DNA of 64,000 nt from Armigeres subalbatus (Eukaryota; Arthropoda; Insecta; Diptera; Culicidae): assembly GCF_024139115.2 (NCBI RefSeq), contig NC_085140.1, positions 415,722,283-415,786,282 of the forward strand, written 5' to 3'. The notes under the pieces were generated by a model. The model searched no databases. It was not told the DNA's origin and saw only the letters and a program-made list of their open reading frames with translations. The translations under genes and the position numbers were made by a program. Of the stretch, positions 53,923 through 64,000 are shown one piece after another (within the stretch, counting starts at the first letter, position 1; the number at the start of each line of letters is the position of its first letter).

Positions 53923-55243
53923 GGGAAAAGTGGGTAAAACCGACACCCTAAGCAACTTTACAGTTCCCCAATCTATGAAGCAATTTTCCGGCCTAGAAAG
54001 TTCATACAAGCATACTTTGGCTCTTCATGCATCAGTCCATGAGGTCTCAGGACAATATTTCGTGATAGAATTTGATTTATGATGAAAACGCGAACAGTCC
54101 ATCTTCCAGCCCAAACCGCTGGGGTGCGGGTAAGATCGACACCACATGAGGTAAAACCGACACATCAGTCGTTATGAAATCGAACATCAGAACAATTCTA
54201 AATGATGTTACAACATAATTGAAAATGTTTAACAACATTTATTTTGATATTTGTGTATAAAATTCATGTTTAGGGATCACTCATAAACGATGGTTGAACA
54301 AAATTTGATATATTTGAAATCATCACCACATATCATAATTTATTTAGTTTCTTTAGTGGGTCGAGTGAAAATATATAAAGTATAAGAATGTTATTAACAA
54401 ATTTACTAACTACTGTAAATATTGACCTACAATTTCACGAATTTCACTTATTTTAAAAAGTTGTTTATAATGGTGATTTATAATAAATGTGTATAGTAAA
54501 GTTATGACATGAAATAAAAAAGACGTTCCGTAGTTGACACGCTACATGTTTACAGGGGTGAAAATTGATCAGGAAAGAACAACACTAGAGAACGGATTGA
54601 ATATATCTAAGAGCAAAAAAGCTCAAAAATATGGTTCTTCTTTGAGCGCTATTGTTATCTGACCTGCAGGTTTTCCTTGATGACTCAATATTACCCCGTA
54701 GACCTATTGTCACGAAAAATGATGATATGGTATGAAATCAGTCTATAATTAAGTTATATTCCCCGGCGCCTCGTTTTCCAATCCTTGAATTATATTATGC
54801 GAATGATGGGTCTAATAAATCAGAGGTATTTCGTGATTCAATGGCAGGTGTCGATTTTACCCCAACTAATAACATAATAATGATGAGCTACATGTAGATG
54901 TTTATAATTAGAAAAGTTAACTATTTTTCCACAACATACACAAAATGATGTTCAATTATGGATCAGAGATGGATTAAATACTGAAAATCAACAAATTATT
55001 GTCAAAAAAGCTTATACACCGATGCCAAAATTTTACATAACTCATCTTCTCAATGGTGATCAATGTTAATTGTCTGTTTATTGTGACTCTTACGCGTCTC
55101 CGCCAGTTACAAAATGGCTAGAAATACAAGAAATCGAAAGTTTATTCAAAGTGTGTCAACATTCTGTCAGATAATCACCTGAAATCAGAAATTTGAAGGA
55201 GTGTCGGTTTTACCCGCAGTGTCGGGTTTACCCACAATTCCCC
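53923..55243. mobile_element. TA-flanked element with repeated GTAAAACCGACAC motifs
   Basis: A 1,321-bp insertion. The left end GGGAAAAGTGGGTAAAACCG and the right inverse GGGGAATTGTGGGTAAACCC lie between TA at 53921-53922 and TA at 55244-55245. The motif GT(A)AAA(A)CCGACAC or its inverse recurs near 53935, 54130, 54152, 54848, 55202 and 55220. The interior is AT-rich without an open frame. Removing it restores TATAACACTATGGGTCT of the host element. Confidence 0.72.
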
Positions 55244-55341
55244 TATAACACTATGGGTCTAAGAGGCTTCTAAAAAGATCGTTTTTGAAGTAGAATGGTA
55301 GGCTTTCGGTATAGCTTTGTTGAACGAGAAAGGCAAAAGTC
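55244..55341 (+). mobile_element. Right part of the GCCTTTCTCG-type element (second copy)
   Basis: ATAACACTATGGGTCTAAGA to GAACGAGAAAGGCAAAA, matching 37705-37800. Confidence 0.7.
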
Positions 55342-55689
55342 CGTCGATGACCAGATTTCTTACGCATTGAGGGTTACTTGGAATTCTCCGTCAACACGTC
55401 ATATATCACTATACTGCCCCTCTACGCATAATTGTTCCATGTTAATTTTTGGAGACTTTGACTTTTTATCACAGAGCGCTCTATTTTTATGTGTTTTTTC
55501 CAAAAACACACGAAGATATCGAACTTCAAACTTCAAAAATCTGTGAGAACAACATGACGTTTTTTTTATTGTTAAATTTCTACGCATATAAGTCTTGTGG
55601 AGTATAAGCCCATTATTATGTCAAAATCTATTATTTGAAAGGATGTAGTCATTAACGAAATCAATCAATTACTCAGCGTGTTACCGTAG

Positions 55690-56503
55690 AACTCCTTAGT
55701 CAAGTGTTATATTTCTTGGCATTTTTTTCCTTGTCTGGTATTTTAATTTCTGCGACCATTTATTAGATTTATTGTGATGTACGCCCCATTTGATCTAGCT
55801 TTGTCAAGTTGACGCATCATTACTATTTGGAGCAATTGCATTACCTTGTCTACAAGCGTTATCCCAATGCGGTATTATGGTTCTGATGAATCGTACTACC
55901 ATATTGGGATTTGTTCCCCAAACTTCTGAGGGTTCTAGCAGCCCCTTGTTGAAAAACTGTAATCTCTTTCTAAAAATTGCCGGACAATGTCATAACAGAT
56001 GTTCCGAGTCTTCTACATGTATGCCGCAGAAACGACATACATCATCTTAAAGTTTTCCTAACAGCTTCAAGTAATATCGGCTCGGGTAATGGCCTGTTAC
56101 CTGTGACCTGTGATCTAAAATTTTGCAAGTGATAAATACGTTTGGTGTGATGAAACGTTTTGACTGCCTCGCAATCAAGGTGTTTTTTAGATGTGCTCTA
56201 TTTTAGAATGTTCCCATGATTTAAGTTTCATTCGAAAAGAACCCGCAGATACACCTCAAAATGGTTCGGGACCAATGAATTGTCGAGATGAACCAAGTCT
56301 GACCAGCATATCAGCTTGTTTATTGCCTTCAATGCCACTTTCTAGTTATGCCATGCCAATGCCAATTTTTTGGCATAACTGTCTCGCTAAACTATTTTCA
56401 TGAAAAAGGTCGCAAATTATATTTCTGAACTATAATCTTGAATGAAATCATTAGAATAGAGCTCTCCCAATAGTCTAGTGATGTAATCTTCTCAAATTAT
56501 CTA
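55690..56503 (-). mobile_element. LINE fragment: RNase H end and C-terminal Cys/His tail
   Basis: The minus strand reads SGIEGNKQADMLVRLGSSRQ, FIGPEPF (56260-56345), as after the catalytic core of LINE RNase H. It continues with CRFCGIHVEDSEHLL-stop-HCPAIF (about 55970-56040), a CX2C…HX4C tail, then RLQFFNKGLLEPSEVWGTNP. Several frameshifts and stops. A different family from copies A and B, which lack RNase H. Confidence 0.75.
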
Positions 56504-56511
56504 CTCGTATG

Positions 56512-57104
56512 CAGTGTTGTCCTACACTCAGTGCAAAAAAATCTGCAATTTTATTTTACTCCATCTAAACGATTTTGTAGTCTTAACTAAATAAGTTCAA
56601 CTAATAGAGAGATATTTGAATTTACTTAATGTCATTTCGCATTGTCAACTGAAAATACACTGGAGTGTTTTCACTGGAGTGTATTTTCTGCGCGCGCGCT
56701 CCTGTGGCTCTGGTGTGCATTTTTTTTGACAGTTTGACATGACGTTTAGAAAATTCAAATATCCCTCTATTAGTTGAACTTACTTGATTACAGTTCGACT
56801 GGGGTGTTTATTGAAATATTTCGGCTTTTTCAGTCTGATTTATTCAAACGGGTTTATATTTGCATTGCCCGACGTATCGGTTCGTCGGTGGTATCGGCCC
56901 GTTTATTGGGTCTTTATCAAGGGAAAAAAAGACTCAATAAACGGGCCGAAACGTCGGGCAATGCAAATATAAACCCGTTTGAATATATCAGACTGAAAAA
57001 GCGAAAATATTTCAGTTGAACTTACTTATCTAAAACTATAAAACCGTTTAGATGGAGTAAAATCAAAGAGCAGAATTTTTTGCACTGAGTGTAGGACAAC
57101 ACTG
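56512..57104. mobile_element. hAT-type palindromic MITE with perfect 8-bp duplication
   Basis: 593 bp with ends CAGTGTTGTCCTACACTCAG and its inverse, flanked by CTCGTATG at 56504-56511 and 57105-57112. CAGTG-type ends plus 8 bp define hAT. Arms include AAAACCGTTTAGATGGAGTA (right) and the inverse on the left. It interrupts the LINE fragment, which continues for a short way at 57113. Confidence 0.9.
56818..57004. repeat. Inner palindrome within the hAT MITE
   Basis: CTTTTTCAGTCTGAT…CAAACGGGTTTATATTTGCA at 56824-56865 pairs with the inverse at 56955-57000, and GGCCCGTTTATTG at 56895 with its inverse at 56935, centred near 56923. It may be a second element nested inside the first. Confidence 0.75.
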
Positions 57105-57424
57105 CTCGTATGATATCCGGAGCGAAAATTGTAGTTTGGTTTCAAACGCGTTTTCTTTAGATGCATTTTTTTTTTAATTTGGTACAAGTATGCGTAAAAC
57201 GACAGTATACCACCTCTTTTAGGAAATTTAATTTTCTTAGCACGAGTAGCACGTTAAATAAATTACTAAAAAGACCAAGTTCGATAAATACTATGAGTCG
57301 TTTAAAACCATAAAACACTCTTTTGAAACAGTAAAAAGGTATTAATTTGCTTATTCGGATCCTGTAACCTTCCAGGTGTGCTTTTACGCACCCTGAGCCA
57401 AAATTTATGTTGGTAGTACAAAGA

Positions 57425-57600
57425 AGGTCTCCAGTAGCCTTGCGAGCAAAGGCATACGGTTGCCAATCCGGAGATGGCTAGTTCGATTCTCGGTTCGGTC
57501 TAGGTATCCATTGTACTTGCCACACAAGATACATACTCATGCAATGGCGGGCATAGAAAAAATTCCAATTAACAACTGAGGAAATGCTAATAGAACACAA
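57425..57600 (+). mobile_element. tRNA-derived SINE, second family
   Basis: GTAGCCTTGCGAGCAAAGGC (A-box region) and CTAGTTCGATTCTCGG (B box) precede a body with CCACACAAGATACATACTCA and CAATGGCGGGCATAGAAA. A related 3' part lies at 26848-26965. Confidence 0.7.
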
Positions 57601-58189
57601 AGTTGAAAAGTTCAGTACTCAACCAAATAAGGTGAAACTTTCCAAATCCAAACAATTTTCACCTCGCATTTTCAGAGGCAACAATCTCAACAAAGAAGCA
57701 ACAAATAACTTTCATCTTTTTATCTTAGCTTTGCTGCGTCGCAGCAACAAGCGTGAGATAAACAGATGACAGCTACTCGTTGCTTTATTATTGAAAGTGG
57801 TGCCCTTGAAAACGCGAGTAGGAAGAAAAATTGGATTCCAAAAAGTTCGTCCTTAATTGGAAAGAATACATTTAAGCCTGTTTTATTATCCAACTCTACT
57901 GACGATGCTCTTCCGATCGGATGATTACTAACTGACGCACTGTGCATTCAGTTTTGATTCCGGGAGGCTTGTCCTTAAAAGTTTAAATAAACCTGCCTCC
58001 TCTATATGTCACACTTGTTGTATGATGCATCTAAAAATTTGGCATGGAATGTCACACTACACGTCACTAACTATCTTATCCCTTTCAACGTTATGTAATT
58101 TCCTAAGTGCGAATAAAATGTTTGTATAGAAACCTTGCAGATTCAGTTGATTATTATTTATTGTGTGCCTCTATTTAATAAGAAAATCA
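57601..58189. other. Intergenic, no supported gene
   Basis: Nothing recognised. Confidence 0.5.
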
Positions 58190-58440
58190 AGAGAAAAATT
58201 ATTTAAGCTCTTTTAGTGGAATGTCTTCAATTGTCATAAGACGAGTTTTATACTTTACATTTAATTCCACCACATTCTGTTATCTTTGCAGATACGTATT
58301 TCGACCTCAACTGTGAGGCCGTCTTCAGTGTCTCGTACTTGACTCGGCTGAGTCGACCTCGGCCTCACAATTGAAAAAGAAAACGCGGTGGAATTAAATA
58401 GAATGGTTCACTAAACTCGTCTTATGACAGTTAAAGAAAA
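58190..58440. mobile_element. Hairpin MITE family, fuller copy
   Basis: Outer arms TTGTCATAAGACGAGTTTTA…TTTAATTCCACCA (58238-58273) and the inverse GTGGAATTAAAT…AACTCGTCTTATGACAG (58389-58435). The inner core is CGACCTCAACTGTGAGGCCG…CTCGTACTTGACTCGG with a shortened opposite strand. Shows the family's full terminal structure. Confidence 0.8.
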
Positions 58441-59071
58441 TCAAAATTGGTCGGTTGCAGAACAAAAAGATAAACATTGCATTTTGAAATTCCCAAGTGC
58501 TCTTATCAATGTTGAAATTTTGTAGTGTTTATTATGGAAATTAAAAGAGATTCATCTTTAGATACACTATTAACACTATTAATGAAATAGTCCACTCTGG
58601 GACATATCGAAAGCAGATGCTGTTACAGTAGAATGTGATTCTTATATACACAATTCAATTATCAATTATCAAGTCCCACGTATAACATTGGAAAATGTAA
58701 TTCAAGTTATTGTGAAACAACAAAAAATGCGCTCAAATTTGTCCAAAATTTTTAGTTGCCATTCTTTTAAGCAGTAGAGCGACAAAGCTATGATAATCTA
58801 CGGAGTGGGCTATATTTTTAATACACATTTTTTGGATAATTATTACGAAGCAATATAAAATAAATCAAGTATAATATCACAAAAATGCAATTTCTTCAAC
58901 GCAGCACAAACAACACAGTAGAACAGTAGCGATGCACACTATCACACTGCATGATCACTGTCGAAACATCGTGCGTAGTTCGAACCTCAATTGTGTCTCT
59001 TTATGGTCGATGGTTATAACACGTTTCCGGAGTAAATGAGTAAAATTTCCCAACTCTGTTCTTATTCGCAG
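58441..59071. other. Upstream of candidate exon, presumed intron
   Basis: AT-rich. Ends with a pyrimidine-rich acceptor TTCTTATTCGCAG at 59059-59071. Confidence 0.4.
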
Positions 59072-59370
59072 GTCCCATCGGTGCCAGCATCGTGGCTATG
59101 TGCCCCAAAAACGTGGGTCTCCACACGAACCCAGCTCTGGCAATGTGCAAGCCAACGTTCGAGGTTCGCCCGCCACCAGTGCTTAACACAATGACCAACC
59201 CAGCGCCAGCAGTTCCTGCGCCGGTCACTAACAAACCGCTGCTGATTCCGCGCGATGCCAGTATTGGGAAATTCAGCAATAGCAATAACAACAATAGCAG
59301 CACCATAAACGCCAATGGTAACGCAAGCACCGTTACCAACAACACCGAAAACGGAAACAACACCAAATGA
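59072..59370 (+). CDS. Candidate C-terminal exon of an unrecognised gene
   Basis: After the acceptor TTATTCGCAG, a single frame (phase 1 start) reads GPIGASIVAMCPKNVGLHTN, then PALAMCKPTFEVRPPPVLNT, a Pro/Ala-rich stretch, and an Asn/Ser/Thr-rich tail ending NNTENGNNTK at TGA 59368-59370. The composition is coding-like (balanced third positions, GC-richer than the flanks). An internal ATG at 59092 exists, but the frame is open back to the acceptor. The tail looks like a disordered cytoplasmic or secreted C-terminus. No upstream exon was found by eye; I do not recognise the family. Confidence 0.5.
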
Positions 59371-61257
59371 AGCCAGGCCGCGTGGCTCGAAAAGCTGGTT
59401 CACTTCCTGGAACGTGTTCTCACACGGCTGGCCACAACTTTTCGAAGTCTTACTTTGTACATTCGACAGAGATACATTTAGCTAGCTTTATGTAAATACA
59501 TCAGAAACTGAAACTGTACATATTTTAACAGTCTCGCAGCATTAATAGCATCGTGTTACAAAAAAAAAAGAAAATGTGGTGAGCTTCTCATTTACATACT
59601 GAAGGCTACTCATCTGGTCGAATACATCCTGGATGTATATTTGTATTCAAACAATGAAAATGGACCTCAAACCATTTATTTTAACGATTCATCTACAGTA
59701 TGTAGCTCAGAAAGGTCACAACATGTGTAACACCGTGCAGTATATAGTTATGAAAAAGTATCTAAGAAATTTACTATTCAGTCTCGATGGAGTTTTATCC
59801 TTCAAAAGTGCGTGATTTGCAGTGAAGCAATGCTTTAACATTCAATTCTTGCTAAAACGAAAATATAAACAAAACAAGTATTCTTATGATCGCTCAATTA
59901 GAACGTAATGTTTTGGTCCGTATTGCATCAGAGGAAAGACACAACCGGCGATAGGGACTACTTTCATCTTGATACTCGCTTATTACAGTACAAACCCAGC
60001 CGCTGGTTATTATCAGTCGAAACATAAAATCTCATTCCACAGGTTTCGTATACTTTCGTAACAACCACTACAAAGCTACGGGTCAAGAAACTTTTAATTT
60101 GTTTTATTATCGACCGGATAAATGGACCAAAAATGGACGGACCTAGAATAGGCTTCAAACTCAGACTAGTTACCCATTTACACGATATTCCATCGTAGAC
60201 CAAATGGTAGACTTTCCATCGAAATAGCTTTCCTTCCCTGCGAAAATAGTCCAATCCAATAAATGAGAGAACATTTTATTTGACCGAGTCATACAAACCT
60301 GATTCATTTTCAATCGAGGTAGCAAAAGCAGTAAATGTGATACAAGTAGAGATAACTAAGAAAAGTTTGGACTGGAACTCAGAAGAAACGAAAAAATCTA
60401 ATAATCGACGCAAACCATTTGAAGAGTTGTGCAGTTTGACTCACAGAGTAAATGTCAAATCACGTTCTTAGTAAACAACAATTTTAACATGAAATTAGTA
60501 ATATAGTAAGATTCGCCATTAATCGTTTAGTAAAGTGAAACCGATTCTGACACAATTGCAGCAGAAACTTGCACCAGCTTCTATTTATTTTATGCGGTTC
60601 AAAACTGAGGCTGAAATTCCGATTACGAACTGTATGAGTGAACTTCAATCATGGATTAATATTTACGAAAAACAATTTTTAACGTGTCTTTCTTTATCTG
60701 GATATGGATAAATAAAATGCTGATGGCCAGCGAAAATTGTCGAAAAGCTAACTGAAAATTGATGTCACAAATAGTTTAATTTTGTCCGAAAATTCCCAAA
60801 CGTCGAATAAGTGTAGTATGAGATCTACTCGTTGAGTTGATTAGCTTTGATGAATAGGTATTACAAAATATTTTTCACCAAAATCGCAACCACAGAATTG
60901 TTCGGTAATTATTTCACAGGTCCTCTAATAATGTTCCTATTGTTTAACTGTCAAAATCATCGAAGACCAGTAAAATTATGGATCATACTTATCTATGAGG
61001 GTTTCACTCATGATGTATTGGTCACTAGCCTAACTATCGAAAAAAAAGTGCTATGATCATTTGATGATTTTAGTGTTAAAAGTTAGGGCCGCCAAAGTAT
61101 ATTCTTCTTTCAGCATTAAAGGGAATCAAAATCTTTCGGATATTCAAATGAAACTAGAAACCAAGAGTGTTTTATACACATTTAATTACTGGCAAGCACT
61201 CACAGCTAATAAATATATACACACACACATACATTTACTTCCTAATCATATTTTTAT
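59371..61257. other. 3' flank and intergenic, no supported gene
   Basis: Presumed 3' UTR of the preceding exon at first, then AT-rich sequence. A CA microsatellite lies at 61218-61230. Confidence 0.5.
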
Positions 61258-62922
61258 TTACCCAGCACACGGAAGCTGATTGTACCTCAGACAAGCTCCG
61301 ATGTTATCCTCTGGACTCCCCTTATCTAAACCTTCACCAAAATGTATTCCCAGCCCGAAAGGAGTAACCGAAGTTTCCACCCTGCACGGAGACACTCCCG
61401 CCGGGCACAACGAGTTCCCACAATGCACCGGAATACAACTGGGCAAATCACCCATCCCAGCCCCGATAAAATCTTCCACTATGCAGGGCAGCGTTATTCG
61501 GTCCTTGCAATTGGAAATAAACTGCCGCGAATAGCCTCCAAAAAAGCGACCTTGCCTATGAGATCCATCGAAACTTCGATATGAATCGAAAATACTCCGC
61601 GAAAAGAACGACGGGAAGAAGCTACCGAAGAAGCCACCCCCACCACCCCCTCCAGAGCCCTCATCAGCAGCATCGGGGTCGTCTGCCTGTGGCTCATCTG
61701 CTTCGGGGGTGTCCGCCGCCGGGTCGTCGGCTGCAACTGGTTCGTCTGCTGCCCCTGCATCGTCTGCCGGTGTGTCAAGCAAACCAGGACTTCCCTCACC
61801 GTCCGCTGCGGAAACCAAGTCAGCGGGAGTGTCAGCAGCCGGTGCTAACGGATCACTTGCAATAGATGGATCCGAAAATGTTCCTGTCCCACCCGTACTA
61901 CCTGGCCCTGCTGATCCGCCAGGGCCTCCCGACGATCCTCCGGGAAAACCACCACTCCCGTCAGACAGAGGATTTGCTATCCTAAAAGATTGATCATCGC
62001 ACGGCTCGTAAGCAACCGAGCACATGTCTTTCTCCTGTCGTATGCACGCTCTATAATTGTGGTTCGCTAAATGTCTCCCATTTTCGGCAAAGTTGAACGT
62101 TTGAATCACTCCTTCCAGCCCGGTATAATACTGCATGCATCCGCTCGGTGCCCGCTGGCTGAATGGAATCTGTGTAATCTTGATTTCCCACAACCGTTGT
62201 GTGAAGGACCGCGGCGAAAAGTTCATAAACAGCTCAATCTCCTCATCTGCCCGGCTCTTCGGACTCAGGTCATAGTACAAATGCTGGCCACTATTCTGAC
62301 CGCACAGGTCAAACGGCAACACTCCGCCAATTAGCTTGAATACGTCCCCTTCGCAAATTCCTGTCCGTCGATTCGGTTGTCCCTGCGGAGTGAAACCAAA
62401 TAAACCAAATGCACAAACCGTTCAACAGGTTGAACGCAATGAATCTAATTACGCTCAATTACCAATGCAAAATGGATGAAATCGAATTTGAGTTGGGTGA
62501 TTTCGTCGCTCATCAGCTTGATCTTCAGCTTGCATAGTGACATGTCCCGGGGAAGCAGCGCCGGAAAGCTCGGAGACACGAAGTACGTAATGTTGTTGGC
62601 CATCTCCTGGTCGCATGTGGCGGTGACTGAATGGGTTCGTTTTCGGGTTGACGGGAAGAGAAGAAATGAAAAGTTTCAACGCAAATTAGCTTGGTCAAAG
62701 TTTGACAATAAAATGAATAAATAAACACTAAATATCCGGACCAGCGCCGGCAGCAATGAAATTCAGCCTTACAGACGCAGCACACGCCGAAACCGAGCGC
62801 ACATTGGCCACGCGACGAACCACCCTTGATGCGGCACTCGTACGTATTCAGGCACTGACCGGTGCGGAGCCCGTCGTCCGAAAGGCACTCGTCATCCACT
62901 GGGACCGGGAAAAAGTTGAGCA
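61258..62922 (-). CDS. Secreted-type CUB-domain protein, at least three exons (5' end outside or unseen)
   Basis: Exons on the minus strand: A 62922-62773, B 62626-62463, C 62382-61258; introns of 146 and 80 nt with GTAAGG…TTCAG and GTAATT…CGCAG; all phases join. Exon A encodes an N-terminal Cys motif (DECLSDDGLRTGQCLNTYEC, then GGSSRGQCALGFGVCCVF) typical of insect CUB proteins. Exon B begins the CUB domain (TATCDQEMANNITYFVSPSF, then LCKLKIKLMSDEITQLKFDF). Exon C continues with GICEGDVFKLIGG, a second Cys-rich region (CMQYYTG…GRHLANHNYRACIRQEKDMC), a Gly/Ser and Asp/Ala/Pro-rich low-complexity insert of about 110 residues, and a Cys-rich end (CIVEDFIGAGMGD… CLRYNQLPCAG). About 478 residues visible. 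A signal peptide exon must lie upstream. Likely extracellular; ligand unknown. Confidence 0.85.
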
Positions 62923-64000
62923 CTGGAAAATGGATAGAAATAGGGAGATAACAGAGAATTTTGGAATTAATTACCGCACGGAATCCTTGTGAGTGATGGC
63001 AGTTGGTTATGGAGTTTCGCAAAATACAATTTTCTGGCCAAACAAGAGAGCAAGATTGGTTTTGGTGTACGGTGACTTCGGGCGGAAACTCAAAATTAAA
63101 AGTTGGATGTTATTTAAGACGGTTTAGGTTTTCCATTTATGGCACGGGCATGGTTGATAAGGATTTTTATCAAATTATAGCCGAGAAATAAATCCAAGGT
63201 TTTTAATGCGGTTTAAAAAAATGTAGTAAGTTATGAGAAACCCGATTTTCGATAAGGTTTTTTCTTTAATTACTTTATTTGAGTGATTTTTTCACGAAGA
63301 GTAGTTCATTACTTATTCGATTAAGTTTTTACGTATATTTTAAGATTTACGCCGTTTTCTTCAAACGTTTTTTTTTTATTTTGCTCGGCACATATTCCCG
63401 CGTAAAACCAACTTCAGCCTACTTGAGAGACTGCTATTGGTAGTGAGAACATAATACGACGAATCCTAGAAATACAACAATATATTTTCTTAGCTCAAAA
63501 CATGGATTGAGCTAGGGCTCAGTTTGTTAGATGTTGCTCCGCAAAACGCTAAACAAAAGCAACCTCTGCGTTTTCACTTCGAAATTAGAAAGTCCGCGTC
63601 AAAAACGGAACATAAATAGGATATAAATAAAACAACTTTCATTAAACATATCTGAAAGTTAAAAAAAATCTGAATTTTCATTAATTCATCTAGATATAAA
63701 ACAAAGTACAAGGTTTTCAAATATATTGTGAAATTTTCCATATAAATATTTCTGCTAAATTATTTTATTAAATTAAAATTTTATAAAAATTTTGAGCATT
63801 TTATATTCAGTATTAAAAAAGGGGTGTTCTATAGAGCTCATATTCAGAACACTGAGAGATTACCTGAAGCATTCAGCGCAGTAGCGAGCAGTTGGCCCCC
63901 GTCAACGACGCCAGCTATTGGTGCCTTGGTATGAGGTGCCTCGAACAGGGATAGAAAAAGTCATTTCAACTACACTCACACAGCTGACATCCCACACGCA
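62923..64000. other. Intron or upstream flank of the CUB gene
   Basis: Begins on the minus strand with the acceptor TCTATCCATTTTCCAG just above exon A, so at least one further exon is expected upstream. No signal-peptide exon was identified by eye; the sequence is AT-rich from 63180. Confidence 0.45.

Noticed and set aside
61258..61799. Plus-strand frames of 80-101 codons over the CUB gene
   Set aside because: Antisense or shifted frames of exon C, open because of its Gly/Ala/Pro-rich codons.

Overview
This window looks like gene-poor, transposon-rich nuclear DNA of a culicine mosquito, most probably Aedes. I infer this from the repeat families rather than from a marker gene. There is a Jockey-clade LINE that I recognise as Juan-like, RTE-clade LINEs resembling mosquito JAM1-type elements, and a roughly 300-bp tRNA-derived SINE (Feilai-like; name tentative) ending in an AAG repeat. 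Palindromic MITEs are abundant. Introns are short with clean GT/AG ends. There is no bacterial-type gene organisation.

Layout. 1-9.9 kb: a decayed Juan-like LINE (copy A, minus strand) split by several insertions. The largest is 750-7620: a 6.9-kb element with CACTA-type ends and a TAA target duplication. Its interior is about 38 copies of a 173-bp repeat in two head-to-head arms of unequal length (about 9 and 29 units). 12.2-12.5 kb: a complete SINE with target duplication. 13.1-18.3 kb: an RTE LINE fragment carrying a 695-bp palindromic MITE, abutting an RNase H-containing LINE that carries a hairpin MITE and an LTR-like segment. 19.3-23.6 kb: a full-span Juan-like LINE (copy B) with a perfect 15-bp target duplication, sitting between the stop codon and a candidate poly(A) signal of a small minus-strand gene (23688-24471, three exons). 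26-27 kb: RTE and SINE tails. 27.5-29.7 kb: unassigned sequence. 32.9-36.1 kb: an RTE LINE split by a second foldback-like element made of 15-16-bp inverted tandem repeats. 36.4-40.7 kb: palindromic MITEs and a degenerate ~150-bp tandem array, itself invaded by a MITE and by an element that carries a SINE. 45.1 kb: a candidate short first coding exon. 47.8-48.1 kb: a retroelement gag-like remnant. 49.3-53.3 kb: a dispersed 23-bp minisatellite. 53.8-58.4 kb: nested TA-flanked, hAT-type and palindromic elements in LINE debris. 59.07-59.37 kb: a candidate C-terminal exon. 61.26-62.92 kb: the best host gene, a minus-strand secreted-type CUB-domain protein in at least three exons.

There is no operon-like co-function. 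The dominant story is layered transposition, with foldback-type elements built from tandem repeats as the most unusual component. Host coding sequence that I can support is the CUB gene, the small three-exon gene and, less surely, two isolated exons.
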